Below are positions 19,355 through 31,310 of a stretch of DNA of 64,000 nt, in pieces. The stretch is taken from positions 62,001 to 126,000 of the forward strand of contig CAUYUJ010005658.1 in the NCBI GenBank assembly GCA_963575745.1. Direction: 5' to 3'. The first letter of the stretch is position 1, and every line of letters starts with the position of its first letter. Both the position numbers and the translations under genes were made by a program. The notes under the pieces are model-generated. The model ran no database searches. It had not been told where the DNA came from and saw nothing but the letters and a program-made list of their open reading frames with translations. This stretch comes from Prorocentrum cordatum (lineage: Eukaryota > Sar > Dinophyceae > Prorocentrales > Prorocentraceae).

Positions 19355-20065
19355 GTGCGACCGACATGGCCGCGGTGGCGCTGACCGCTGACGGCGTCCT
19401 TGCGTTGGTGATGAAGGTTTTGGAAAGAGTCCGACATGCGCGCGCGGCCGACGCGCGCGAGGGGCCCGCATGGTTGTGTTTGACACGGATCGTGCCCCCC
19501 CTCCCCCAGCTAGCGCGCAAGGTCGTGCGAATGATGTCGGCATGCGGCGCCAGAGGCCCGTTTGGCAGAATCCCACGCACATGTAAAAATAACAAAACAT
19601 ATGATTTCCTTAAGAATGCGCAAGAGCGAGACGCACGATGTTTCGACGGATTCCTCGCGGACGCGCGGACGACATGTCGCATGCGCGCGCGACGACGCGC
19701 GCGCACACTTCGCCCCATCGTTTGCAAAATATTATCGCGACGGCACGTGCGCGAGGGCGTTTGAACGATGTCGACATGCGCGCGCGCGAAGCCCCTGTGG
19801 TAACATTTTTGAAAATGCTGAAAATCCAAATGGGGTTTTCATACAATTGCAAGTGTTTGAAAATCCGTGTTGCGAAACCATGTGTTTTATATGTTGTGTG
19901 ACACTCGGTTTTGAAACCCGTACGGAAACAAAGGTGTTTGAAGGATTTCGGCATGCGCGCGAGACGACGCGCGCGTGCGCACTTCGTCTCACTTGTTGCA
20001 AGAGACTCTTGAAACAAATGACTTGTGATAAACGCATGCGCGCATAGAATTTTGTGCAGAAAGTG
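19355..20065 (+). repeat. Dispersed repeat family R, copy 2
   Basis: Matches copy 1 from GTGATGAAGGTTTTGGAA through GCCGACGCGCG, GACACGGATCG and AGGCCCGTTTGGC. It then holds two GC-palindrome units near 19,685 and 19,953 with ACTTCGTC and TTGCAAGAGA. Same orientation as the other copies. Confidence 0.75.
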
Positions 20066-20228
20066 ACGGGTGGGGCTCGATACCGGCTGGGCTGGGATGG
20101 TTGTGGTGCAATTCGCTTTGACTGTCTTGAGGCTGTCCTCTCCACTGCTCCAAGCAAACATCCCACCATCCCACCCGCAACTTGGTCGCAAGACCTCCTA
20201 TAATCGTGACGGCAAATAACAGATGGCA

Positions 20229-20350
20229 CTTGTAACCGACGCCGGCAACGACAGCAACAACGACGACGACGACGCCGCCGACGACTGCGACGACACCAAC
20301 GACGACTACGACGACTTCGACGACGAAGACAACGACGACGACGCCGACGA

Positions 20351-20383
<33 letters not shown>

Positions 20384-20775
20384 CGACGCCGACGCCGCCG
20401 ACGACGACGACGACGCCGACGACGACGACGACGACGACAAAGACGACGACGACGACGTCGTCAGCGAGACGACGACGACGAGGGAGGAGGGAGGACGACG
20501 ACGGCGACAACTACGAAGGAGGAGGGAGGACGGCGACGACGACGACGACGACGACGACCACGACGACGGAGACGAAATAGGAGGGACGACGACGAGACAC
20601 CGACGACGGACGACGACGAAGACGAGGGAGGAGGAAGGACGACCACGGCGACAACGACGGCGGAAACGACGACGACGCCAAAGGGGACGACGACGACGAC
20701 GAGGAAAGACAGAGGACGACGACGGCGACGACGACGACGACGAGAGGAGGACGGCGACGACGACGACGACGCAAG
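20229..20775. repeat. GAC/GACGAC triplet microsatellite
   Basis: About 540 bases of GACGAC with GAGGA interruptions, between copies 2 and 3 of family R. The plus-strand frame is poly-Asp, then Arg/Thr/Asp. I regard it as a microsatellite, not a protein. Confidence 0.93.
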
Positions 20776-21385
20776 AGCGCGCGCGCACGCTTTTGTTGAA
20801 AATCCATGTTGCGAAACCTTGTGTTTATTGTATGTTGTTGGACACACAATTTTGAAATCCTTCCGAAGGATTTCGGAATGCGCGCGCGACGACGCGCGCG
20901 TCTTCACTTCGTCCCACAGAGGATTCTCGCGACGGCACGCGCGCAAGGGCGTTCGAAAGATTTCGACATGCGCGCGCGGAGCCCGTTTGGTCGTATTTTT
21001 TGGCAATGTTGAAAACCTATGGTTTTCTTAAGATTTCCCAAGAGCGCACGTTTTAGCTTTTTTAGAACATCAGTATTGCGAATTCATGTGCTTTTGTATG
21101 TGTTTCGAAAACTCGATTTTGAAATCCTTCCGACACCGAAGGTGTTTGAAGGATTTCGGCATGCGCGCGCGACGACGCGCGCGTGCACTTCGTCCCATTT
21201 GTTGCAAGGGATTGTTGGGAACTTATGCCTTTTGATAAACGACTGCGCGCATAGTACTTTTGTTCAGAGTGATACCAGATTGGCTGGGAAAATATGGATT
21301 CAGATTTAGGACGGACGATGGGGCAGAATCAAATGTAAATTGCAATACTACAAGGTGTTTCGTTACCTCCGGGGGGTAGGGTCTA
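20776..21385 (+). repeat. Dispersed repeat family R, copy 3
   Basis: Two units with GCGCGCGACGACGCGCGCG at about 20,880 and 21,163 (283 bases apart), each followed by ACTTCGTCCCA. The right end repeats the copy-1 terminus: TATGGATTCAGATTT, GGACGATGGGGC, AAGGTGTTTCGTTA and a G-run. Confidence 0.75.
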
Positions 21386-22458
21386 TTCTTCAATTAGAAA
21401 GGAGACAATATGTGGCGCAGTCTATATGGTGCAGTCTTTGTCGTGAAAATTGTATTCTGCTATATATGTGGTGCAACCTCTATGTGGTGCAATCTGTGTG
21501 GTCCAGTATATATATATATATATATATACTAGAACCACGCGCGCGCTTCGCGAGCGTTTAGGCTCTAGCAGGCCCCAGGCTCCACTGAAGTAGGGACCAC
21601 AGATGGTTCGAACGGGAAGTGAAGAAATGTCCATAACGCTGAACGCACTATGGGCAGTGAGAAGTCCATGCGTGTCAATCCGTATTCCGGAAGGTTTTCG
21701 GGGAAGATGGTTGCGTAGGGGGGCGGAGGCCTGATGAATCGGGTTCCCAAAAGGCCTTCTGGGAACATGATTTTTGGGGAAGTCTTGGGGAGCCTGTTGG
21801 GGCGTGCCGTCGTCGTCGTCGTCGAAATGTCGTCGTGGTGATGGTACTTCGGAGCTTCCGGAGACTCGCGGGCCCATGATGAACCCTGTCCCCAGAAGGC
21901 TTTCTGGGGACATGATTAGTTGGGGTGTGTTGGGGGGCCTCTTGGGCGTTCCCTGGGGGCCCCTTGGAGGACGCGTTCAGCCACGATGGCGCGCTCACCA
22001 ATCCTGTCGCGCACGTCGAACTCGGTCCAGAACCATTGGCGGTCTAACCATTTTAGCACACAGGTTTCCAACAACATACGAACAACCAATATGTTCAATA
22101 ACGACATGTCAAGGTGATAGATTTCCGCGGATGGGCACTTCCCAACATCCTCATCAACACGATCGTTGTCACCCCCGTCCGCGTCATCCTTACCACCGTG
22201 ATCATCACCACCGTTTGCGAATGCAGTCGTCAGACATACCTGACCTTGATCATGCGTTGCTGTTCGAGGTCGGCTACTTCTACTTCATCTTCTGGATGTA
22301 TATTTGTTGTCTCAGTTGGTGGAAGTTTTTACCGGACGTGAGCGTCTACCACATAGTTATGGTGCCGCTTATTCAATTCATATATATATATATATTGCTG
22401 GGATCATGTCACCGCCGTCATCGTTGAACTCGTCGACCTCCTCAAATGTCTGCGCGCG
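21386..22458. other. No gene seen; TGCACCACA-family and TA repeats
   Basis: Positions 21,410-21,510 hold TATGTGGTGCAATC-type units (minus orientation of the TGCACCACA family). TA runs lie at about 21,509-21,527 and 22,379-22,396. The rest is unassigned. Confidence 0.5.
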
Positions 22459-22800
22459 GGCACTTCCTCATCATCATCACCATCACCATCACCATCATCA
22501 TCAGCATCATCATTATCATCATCTCAGCATCATCAGCATCATCAGCATCATCAGAACCATCATCCTCATCAGCAGCATCAGCATCAACAGCATCATCAAC
22601 AGCACCATCACCATCATCGTCATCATCATCAGCGTCATCGTTGTCATCAGCATTATCATCACAATCACCTTCATCACCATCAACACTGTCGTGGTCGCTA
22701 TCGTATTGCCCTCATCTCCAAGGGCATTGCCACGGGCATCAGCGTCATCAACACTGTCATCAGCATCGTCGTTTGCATCGCGGTCGTCACCATCGCCAAC
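22459..22800. repeat. CAT/CATCAG microsatellite
   Basis: ATCATC, CATCAG and CACCATC units continue for about 340 bases, with growing interruptions toward the right. Both strands stay open without domain content. Confidence 0.9.
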
Positions 22801-23259
22801 CACCATTTCGCAACCTGGAGGAAGGGCTCTGGTGCGCGGTTGGAACCTGCGCGCCCGTGCGTTCGTCGAGATCATGGCTATTTCATTATCGCCACAAAGT
22901 TGCTGTTGGGTGGGTAGGATGGTTGCGCAAGCATTGGTGGTGGTCACGCGCGGATGTTGCGCGGTGGTTGACGTGTTCCGCATGGACTGTTCCACGTGGG
23001 ATGCACCACCAATATTGCACAACACGTATTGTACCACGTGGTTTCACCCCGTAGTTTGCACCACAGTTTGCGCCACGTAGAAATCACCACATGTATTGAT
23101 GTCCACAGATAGCACCCCAAATCTTGATTCACATGGATGACGCTGCAATGCTTGCGCCAAGCAGCTTGCATCAGACCAAGCTTTTGCATCGCAGTCATTA
23201 CACCAGCTTTTATTACATAAACAATTCTTGCATTTAGGGGGTCTTGCTTGGCTTTGAAG
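22801..23259. other. TGCACCACA-family units, no gene
   Basis: About 22,995-23,095 carries ATTGCACAACACG, TTGCACCACAG and related units in plus orientation. Nothing else recognised. Confidence 0.5.
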
Positions 23260-23605
23260 AGACTGGGCTGGTGTCTCGCCCCGGCTGCCTTGTTTTCGCC
23301 GCTCGTCGCCGCCCTTCGCCGATTCGTCACCACCCGTCCTGTACTCACGAGTCCCCCAGGCCGCCTTGTTCTCACCCCGTCGCCGCTCGTCTCCGTGTCG
23401 TCGCCGCCAGTCCTGGATTGGTGAGTCGCCTCAGCCGGTTTGTTCTTGGCCCGTCGCCGCTTCGTCACCGCCCGTTCTAGGCTGCTATATGTCGCGTCAG
23501 CTGGCTTAATTTTTTGGCTGTTTGTTCTCCCCGTCGCCGCTTGTCGCCGCCTCGTCGCCGCCTCGTCGCCGCCTCGTCGCTGCCCGTCGCCGCCGCACCA
23601 CATAG
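23260..23605. repeat. CGTCGCCGCC-rich repeat
   Basis: Repeats of CGTCGCCGC with longer units (CGTCGCCGCTCGTC, CACCGCCCGTC). At least three diverged copies of a segment ending in TTGTTCT precede a run of GCCTCGTCGCC units at about 23,545-23,590. Confidence 0.75.
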
Positions 23606-23744
23606 CTTACACCACATGTGCTGTACTGCATACTTAACACCACATAGCGTGCACCATACATACACATATATTCCCCAATCAGAGCTTGCCTCTGTAGGGG
23701 TCCTAGCGGATTCATTTGGTTAGGTTAGGTTTGCCGCCGATTTT
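23606..23744. other. CACCACATAGC units and unique DNA
   Basis: ACACCACAT and CACATAGCGTGCACC units of the TGCACCACA family at 23,600-23,670, then a short AT-richer stretch. Confidence 0.5.
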
Positions 23745-23890
23745 CGCCGCACGCCTGGGTGCCCGGATGCCAGGGGGTGCCCGGGTGCCCGGGTGCCCGG
23801 GTGCCTGGGTGCCTGGGTGCCCGGGTGCCTAGGTGCCCGGGTGCCCGTGTGCCCGGGTGCTTGGGTGCCCAGGTGCCCGGGTGCCCAGGT
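23745..23890. repeat. GGGTGCCC minisatellite
   Basis: Roughly 14 copies of an 8-bp unit GGGTGCCC with variants GGGTGCCT and AGGTGCCC. It ends where the TAGCCCTA array begins. Confidence 0.92.
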
Positions 23891-24120
23891 GCCCGGTAGC
23901 TCTATATAGCCCTATAGCCCTATAGCCATGTAGCCATATAGCCCTATTAGCCCTATAACCTTATAGCCTTATAACCCTATAGCCCTGCAGCCCTATAGCC
24001 CTACAGCCCCATAAACCTATAGCCCAACAGCCCGATAGCCCTATGGCCATGTAGCCCTGTAGCCCGATAGCCCCATAGCCTTCTAGCCCTATGGCCTTAT
24101 AGCCCCATAGCCTTAAAACC
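23891..24120. repeat. TAGCCCTA minisatellite
   Basis: About 25 imperfect units of the type CTATAGCCC / CATATAGCC over 230 bases, abutting the GGGTGCCC array. The final part contains one AACCCTAAAG, resembling a telomere repeat only by chance. Confidence 0.9.
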
Positions 24121-24249
24121 CTAAAGCGATTATGATTGGGTTTTCTCTCCGGTATCATATACATATGTATGTGAATATATATATATATATATGTGTATAG
24201 AAGTAGGTCAGGGGGGGGGGCGGGCCAGTGCCTGTACCCTCCATGGGCG
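24121..24249. other. TA run and G-run
   Basis: ATATAT dinucleotides at about 24,174-24,194, then a G9-10 run near 24,212. No gene. Confidence 0.6.
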
Positions 24250-24790
24250 CCTCCTGGGGTTCTGGAGAGGTCCCAGAGCTTCCGAGACGGCCTGGGCCCG
24301 CCCCGCAACGGGCCACGATAGGCTCAGGGGGTCCCAAGAGGGCCCAAGACGGTCCCAAGAGGCCCCGAAGACGCCCAAGATGCCCTCAAGACGGCCGACG
24401 AGGACTCCAACACGCTCCAGGACGGCATCAAAAGGCTCCCCAAGAGGGCTCTGGGGGGCAAACTTAATATATTTTCCGATGGTTTTTAAGGGATTATGGC
24501 GTTCTCGCTTTTCCCCCTTCCCAGCGCTCCCTCTCGGCCTCGGAGGCCCTTCAAATCGCTCCAAAATGGCCCACGAGGCCCCGAAGAGGGCCCCAAGACG
24601 ACCCATGAGGCTCCCCAGACAACCCAAGTGTGCCCCCAAAACGCCCTAAGAGGAATCGATATTTCGAGGTCTCTGGCCCTTGAGGCCCCCAGTAGGCCCC
24701 CGGAGGCCACCAAGATGCGCCCAAGAAGCCCCGTGAGGCCCACAAGAGGCAGTCAGGAAGCCCCAATGCGCCCGCAAGCGGGCTGCATGG
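24250..24790. repeat. CCCAAGA-family minisatellite
   Basis: Imperfect CCCAAGACGG / CCAAGAGGCC units, interrupted at about 24,455-24,530 by a unique block ending in TTCTCGCTTTTCC. This resembles the TTTCTCGCCTTTTCGC block inside the 5.0-5.9 kb array, so the two arrays share a longer unit. Confidence 0.75.
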
Positions 24791-26340
24791 TGAGGGGGCT
24801 ACAAACCGATGGTTGTCTCAAGACTTCAACGATGGAGCCCCGATGCGCGCGCGCACAATTCTTGCAAGGGTGTTTCGACAAAAAGCCCCCCTGGAGAATC
24901 CGCGCGCGGATGCCCCCATCGGCCAGCGCAGTGCGCCAGGCCGCTTCTCGCATGCATGTTGCATGCCATCTCCATCTTCCCCTCAAAACTCGAGTCTCAC
25001 ATTTCCCCGATTCTCATTCGGAGAGTTCAGAGGTCAGGGTGAGGGCGGCACCATCCTGTCGGAAGGGAGACCATGTACCGCTGGAGCTTCCGGTCGTACT
25101 TCCCTCGTATTGTGTTCTTGAACATGTCGCAGTAGTCGGTCACGAGCGTCCACATCACCTAGAAGGTGGGAGTGAGGAGATGAGAAGTGGGAGGGGGAGG
25201 AGGACGAGGAGGAGGGCCCAGAGGTTTACGAACCCTTTCGCTGGATGTTGAATGCTTCCAGCTGCTGTCATATGTCTCTTGTAGGCTTCTGGGCATCCTC
25301 GGAGGTTTCAGGATGCTTTCGGAAGCCCCTCCCCCCCTACTCGTCCTGCCTCCCCCGCCGTGCCTCCCAAGCGGGGGGGGAGGAGGAAGAGCGAGTAGGA
25401 GGAGAGAGTGGGAGGGAGGAGGGAAGGGGATGATGTTGAGGCCGCAGGATGGGTGGGCCACAGACGTGACGTCCAGGCAGGAGCAGGCTTGAGAGAACGT
25501 CGACGAGCCGAAGGGGTGCACCGAGTTGATGCTGCGCGCACCCGAAATCAAAAGAGGCACCACCAGAAGAGCATCGTCAGCGGGCATCGTGCCGAAGAGC
25601 ACCAGCACTCATTCGGTGGGGCGCGCCGACTGCGAGCCTCGCCCAGGGCAGGGGGGCCGAGGAGAGGCAGGAGGGAAGAGCCGGTGGGGTCGCAGAGCAA
25701 GGAGCAGGAGGGAGTGCCCAGCAGGCGAGCAAGCCCCGGCCGCATTGCCCAAACATGCATGCGCGCACACACCCACACACACACACACACCCTCCAGCCC
25801 CATATTGGCAGGGCCAGGAGGAAGTCACGCCCTGTCCTCAGAGACCTGGCGCCCCTGCTCCTCCAGAGACCCCCTCCCTCTGCCACTCCCCCTGCCCCTG
25901 CTCCCTCCTCCCCCTCTTTCGTTGCTCATTATCCTCCTCGTTCCTGTCCTCCTCTTCCTCCTCCTCCTCCTGCGGCTCGCGGACGAAGAGGGGAAGAGAG
26001 GAGGACAAGTGTATACCCAAGACTCATCAACGAGATTGCAATAAGCCCTCCATCAAAGTTCTCTCTTCATGGGCCCCTACCAAGGTTCACTTTCACTGAG
26101 GAAAAGTGCCCCGTTGAAACACAAACGGTTGAAAATCCTGAACTGCGCCAGAAAAAAAAATCTGGAGTTTGAACGCCGCGAATCACAATTACTGTTGCGC
26201 CTTGGCAATCCTGAAGCGTGCCAGAATACTCTATCCCTGGGACTCCAACACCAACAATCCACTTAACGGTTGCGCCCCGACAGTCCGACATCGTGCCCAA
26301 ACACCAGTGTTGGTACGTTAACCATGAGAACCCTTGAAAC
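24791..26340. other. No gene seen; purine/pyrimidine tracts and a CA microsatellite
   Basis: GA-rich stretches at about 25,170-25,215 and 25,375-25,430, a CACACA run at about 25,764-25,790, and CTC-rich DNA at about 25,855-25,975. The open frames on both strands (up to 254 codons) are low complexity with no domains. Confidence 0.5.
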
Positions 26341-26344
26341 TGCT

Positions 26345-26695
26345 GTAAGCTCTTAAAGCGAATGTGCGCGGCGCTAGGGCGAGAACCACATTCTGAAAAG
26401 GAACCGACCTCCATCCGTGAAGCTGTTTCAAATGCTTAAGACGGGTGTGCGCGGCGCTGAGGCGAAAACCATATTTTGAAAACCGCCCGACCTCCATCCG
26501 TGAAATTCTCAAAACATTGAAATCGAATGTGCGCGGCACTAAAACGAACCCACATTTCGAAAACCGCCCACCCTCCATACGTGAAGCTCTTGCACATGTT
26601 GACCACGAATGTGCGCGGCGCTGAAGCGAGAACCATATTTTGAAAACCGCCCGCCCTCCATCCGTGAAACTCTTGCAGATGTTAAGCTTCAGGGT
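26345..26695. repeat. Tandem array with TGTGCGCGGCGCT units
   Basis: Four units start at 26,363, 26,456, 26,528 and 26,610. Each has TGTGCGCGGCGCT, CCATATTTTGAAAACCGCCC (or close variants) and CTCCATCCGTGAA. Spacing varies from 72 to 93 bases. Confidence 0.85.
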
Positions 26696-27585
26696 CACAA
26701 ATGGTGGGGAAGTCTCAGACGAAACGCCTGGCCCACCCTTTCGACTGGCCTCGGGGTGCGACAGGGAGGAATTCTCCATGAGGAAACGGAATGGAGGAGG
26801 ATGAGGAGGAGAAGGGATGGCCGCGTCGGTACGACACGAGGGGCAAGAGTGGCAGGGAGGAGGAGGAAGAGAGGAAGGAAAGAGATGAGGAGGGGAGGAG
26901 GAGAAGAGAGGAGGAGAAGAGACGGGGGAGGAGGGAAGACGGGGCCTCCGCCTTGGGGATTAGGGAAACAACACATATACCCATACCTCTACTCCCACTC
27001 TCCGGACCTCTTCAAGGGTGCGATACAGATGTGGCGATGAGGGACCCCCAAGAAGCCCCGAAAGCCGAAAATAATGAGGTAGCGGTATCTGTATATTTTC
27101 TCCGCTGAGATCCTCGAGCGCAGATGGCGGCGGGCATCGGATGTCAACCTCGTCGTCGCCGTCCGTCGTCGTTCTCTGCTCCGCTGGCTGCGGTTCCGGC
27201 GTACCTGATAACGCTCCGGCTCCTCGACGGGGACGCCCCCACCGAGCTCCTCCAGCCTGAGGGGTGGGGCAGCAGGGTACAGAACATCAAAGGAGGGAGG
27301 AGGACCAGGAAGAGGCCCTCATCCCAGACGTCCGCTAATTTGAAATACCGAGTCTGATACTTCCAGCCTCCGGAAGCCAGTTTCGAACTCTGGGACTGTC
27401 AGACAAACAACTCATAATGAAACACTGGTCTCAAGGGAAGGGTCGAGAGTACCAGGGCCCCAAAACTTAAAAAGATAGTGTCGTCGGACGAATGGGGAGG
27501 AGGCCACCGCAGACACATCATGGGAAACACGCAACAACAATGAACCTGGCGCAACTCCTGTGAGGGAAAAGCTTCCTGTTGCACG
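26696..27585. other. No gene seen; GGA-rich tract
   Basis: Purine-rich GGAGGA/GAGGAG DNA at about 26,790-26,945. The remainder has no supported feature. Confidence 0.5.
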
Positions 27586-27778
27586 CGGGCAGTGCTTGAC
27601 ATTGCTTGGAATGGCTTGGCATTGATTTGCATTGCCTGGCGGTACTTGGAATTGCTTGGCTTTGCTTGGCATTGCCTGGCGGTGCTTGGCGTTGCTTGGT
27701 ATTGCTTGGCATTGCTTGGCGTTGCTTGGCATTGTCTGGCGATGTTTGGCGTTGATTGGCGTTGCTTGGCGTTGGCCA
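27586..27778. repeat. ATTGCTTGGC minisatellite
   Basis: About 18 imperfect 10-bp units, ATTGCTTGGC / GTTGCTTGGC with variants (ATTGCCTGGC, ATTGTCTGGC). Read on the minus strand they give a Gln/Ala/Ser repeat peptide, which is a repeat artefact. Confidence 0.92.
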
Positions 27779-27802
27779 CTGAAAGTGAACAAGACCAAAC
27801 AA

Positions 27803-27905
27803 AGAGCCCCGAGAAACGCGACTGTAAGGAAATATAACCTAGGAACCCCGCGGAACGCCACTGTAAAGAAACAAACCGAAATATCCCCGAGGAACGCCGC
27901 TGGCA
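27803..27905. repeat. Short ~40-bp tandem repeat
   Basis: Three units of CCCCGAGRAACGC followed by ACTGTAARGAAA and an AT-richer tail, immediately right of the ATTGCTTGGC array. Confidence 0.75.
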
Positions 27906-30900
27906 TCCAGGAGTGCCAGTAAGAAAAACTACGACCAGTTCGCTCCACTTGTTGGGCCTCCTCGGCGTGAGAGGGGAGGACGGCGACAGCGGGAAGGCGA
28001 GGAGGTGGCGAGCGGGACGGCGAGGAGGACGAGGAGGACGAGGAAGAAGGACAGCGGGAAGAATAATGACCTGAAAAGACCAATCGGCATCAGATCGGAA
28101 AACCGGATCGAATCAGAATATACGTCGGATCGGGCTGCATCGGCACTGAGTCGAAATCGAATAACATTGGCCGCGCCACGATGCACAATTCCGACCAGCA
28201 CGCGTCGGGTCGGACCGTGCTGGCCGAAAACGATACCGAGCTGGATCGATCGAATTGAAATAGGCCCCAGTTGGCATGAAAAAGGCCGGGTCCTGAGAGA
28301 AATGAGTCCTGGACCCCAGCGAACCTTCCCCAGGACAAACTGTTCACCCTGAGTAGTATCTAGACATTTCGACGGCCCTGGGGTCTGTGGATGGCCCAGG
28401 GAGTCCGAAGACGGCGAAGTAAAATGAGGACCCGTTTTCATCCAAGCCATTTGCTTCTTGACGACTGGGGAAAGAAGTACGGAAGGAACATCGCGACTGT
28501 AACCTTCTGTGCCCTCCCAGCAGCCTCAATTCCGTATTGCGGCGTTTCTCGTTGATCTCCTCGGCCGGCGCTTGCAGAAGGCAACGGGGCGGAGGGAGCA
28601 CTGGGCTGGGGCAGCCAAAACGAGCGAACACTCAGCGGGAAGGATGACTAGACGGGACAACCCGAACCTCCATAATTATCGCTCGGGGCCCTGTGATCCA
28701 ACTCGAAGATTGGAAATAAGCTACCATTTGTTGTGACTGAGTTACGTGGTCACGGGCGGCACTCGACAGCCCAGCGGAGCCCACACCTGTACCCGACTCC
28801 CCACAATTCAACTCTTCCCACGTCGGACAACAACCCCACAATTGTTGGCGCCGCGCCAAAGAGCATCTCGACACGAAGTGAAACGATACGGGGAAAAACG
28901 CCCTTTCGACCCACACCTCGTCTCGCACCTGCGGACCCCTCGAGGCTACGAGACGCTAGTGTGCCCCCAGCGCCGCGCTCTGAAGCATCGTGGCCCACCG
29001 AGGCATCCCCCTGGCCTCTTAATTATGTTCCTGGCACGCCCCGCCCGTCAGCAGTTGCAATCCTGCCCCTCTCGCTGCGTTTCTTCCCTGGGCGATAAAG
29101 GGTGTGATCAGGCAGAGGCGCGGGGGTCGGGAGCAATAATCCGCCACCGTGCCTCTGGCACGGAGTAGGCGTGCCCTCCGGTGCTTTCCTGAATCCTCTG
29201 GACCTCAATCCTCAATCCTGAGGAATCTCGTAAAGTCCCGGACCCCATATTGAGAAATGTGACGCGGCTTCCCGCGTCTTGTCGCGAAATTGTTTGGGGC
29301 CCCGGGGGGCCTCAAGACGGGCCAAGACGGCCTAAGAAGCGCCCCGAGACGGTCCCAGAGTGCCCCGAATTCCGGAACGAGCGCTCCAGGACGCCCACGT
29401 AAACCATAAAACCCGACGAGTAGTAGTAAAGGAGACGGGAACAGGAGGGGAGGAGGAAGGAGGCGGAGGACGAGGAGAGAGCTAGATCAGGGACCAGCCT
29501 CAAATCGAGGATAAGCCGGTACACCCGAAAATGACGTGCTACCTGCCGCAGGCGTCGGCCAGCACGGGCCTATCGATGCGAATCCCCACTGGAAGCAGAT
29601 CTGCCAGGTCGGGTCAGCTTTGCGTTCAAAACTCGATGGCCCCGGCAGTTCATCAACAAAAACAACATACCATGAAACGGATAATAACTGGCCATGCCCA
29701 AGGTCCCGGCAATCCCCAGCGAGTGCAGCTCCAATGGGAGCGAACCAAACTAGGTATCACGGTGGCATATGGAGGAGAAGCAGCACCGGCGGCAGCGGCA
29801 GGGAGGAAACGAGAGAGGAAGAAGGAGGAAAGAAAAGTAAACTCAGCCCAGTGGCGCCGACGCGCGTCCTGATCCGCCGCCGCGCCGAAGAGCCTCCCTC
29901 CGCAGTGCGATGGCGGATGGGCGGGCACGCCCGAAATGACCGGATACGCCGGTACTCCGCAGTGCGCCGCGCCCCGTCGCATGGAGGGGGAAACCTGTAA
30001 AATTGCCTCCCCGCGCGGCGCCAAGTAAGCATTATCATAGCAAGTGTACTTTTCAACTACCCGGTGCGGGAACCGAGGCGTTGGTCACTTTACTGCCGCG
30101 CGCTGCACGCAGGAAGGAGACGGGCGGCGTTAAAACTGCCACCCGACATCCAATCCCAAAAAGCCAGTTGGGCTCAAGGATCCCGAGGCCAAACGAGCAA
30201 ATTATTAGACTCTAAGGAGCCTCAAGGCGAACGCCGCTCTGCTTTTTCACGCTCGAACCAACACTTCAACACCACTCTGTTGTTTTCCCCAGGAGTGTGC
30301 GTCATCGGCCACGCGGCGGGGTCAAAACAATATGGCGGAAACGAGACCCGGAGGCGGGGGATGGGGGGGTGGAGGAGGACGGGGGAGGCCCGCGGGATGA
30401 GCTACATTGGCTTCTGGCGGCGTGGATGCCGTGCGCGCGTACCTCCGTGCCCTTGCGCAACGGCGCGCGCGGCGGGGCAACCGCGGACCAACTCCGAAGC
30501 GATTTGCCCGAGCGTCGCCGCGGTGGGCGTTCCAGGCCCCGCGGCGCGTCTCGCCGGGCACAGCGCCAAGTACACCGCCGCAGTGCGATGGCCGAGCGCA
30601 AAACGAGGTCTGCGGGCAGGCTCGCTGGGGACGGGGAACGGAAGAAATCCGAAAGAGGCGTTGCGGAACGAAGGATAGCGAAGCTGCGCCACGCGAGCTT
30701 CTGGACAACCGGGCAGACGCCGTAGTGTTCAATGGAGCCCTCACAAGCGCACCCGAACAAACATCGAGAACCGCGCTGCTGGAAACGCCGGCCCGCGCAT
30801 CACAAATTGAACCACATGCGTAAAAGAGCGGCTCTCGCCCGCGGCGGGGCAGCCGTCCAAAGAACGCCAATGACCTGCCGCGCGCGCCTGGCCAGCGGCG

Positions 30901-31181
30901 CAAAATCCAGGCGCCGACGCTGGAGATGTCGCCGCCAGAAGCGCTCCGCCTGCCTCGTCCTGCGCGGCGGAGAGGCGGAGGGCGTTTCTTGGCGCGGGCG
31001 GCGTTGTCGAGCTCCGCGTCGTGGACCCCCTCGACGCGCCCCCGCGCCCGGGAAGCAGTCCATCCTAGGCCCTCATAATGCGAGGGGGCGGCGTCCAAGT
31101 GCAGGATTGCAGCGCCGTGGAACCCGCCGTCCCAGCCCGCCCGTCGGAGCTCGAAGATGCGCGGAACCGGTTACCGACCAA
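27906..31181. other. Long stretch with no recognisable gene
   Basis: Mixed DNA. CCAAGACGG units occur at about 29,310-29,360, and CCGCAGTGCGATGGC occurs near 29,899 and 30,578. From about 29.85 to 31.1 kb it is GC-rich with overlapping Arg/Ala/Pro open frames on both strands. I see no domain, RNA gene or element end. Confidence 0.45.
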
Positions 31182-31310
31182 AAAGGTCGCGAGCCCTTTT
31201 CCCGCGCGCCACGGAAGGAGCGGCGCGGCAACCCGTGCCAATGAACACCTAGGCCGAGACGTCGGCGGTAGATAAGGATATGATGGCGATATGAGCGGAC
31301 ATCGCGCGCG
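31182..31310 (-). repeat. LINE-tail-like dispersed repeat, copy 1
   Basis: Aligns with 48,084-48,208 in the same orientation. Shared blocks are GTCGCGAGCCCTTTT, GCGCCNCGG, GCGGCGCGGCA, GCCGAGACGTCGGC, AAGGAT and GAGCGGACRTCGCGCGC. The right-hand copy lies at the 3' side of a minus-strand LINE, so this copy may be a 5'-truncated LINE end or an independent SINE. Confidence 0.7.

Noticed and set aside
20223-20855. An acidic poly-Asp protein
   Set aside because: It is the translation of a GAC microsatellite that ends inside a dispersed repeat.
24100-24120. Interstitial telomere (AACCCTAAAG)
   Set aside because: One unit only, at the end of a TAGCCC minisatellite that drifts toward it.
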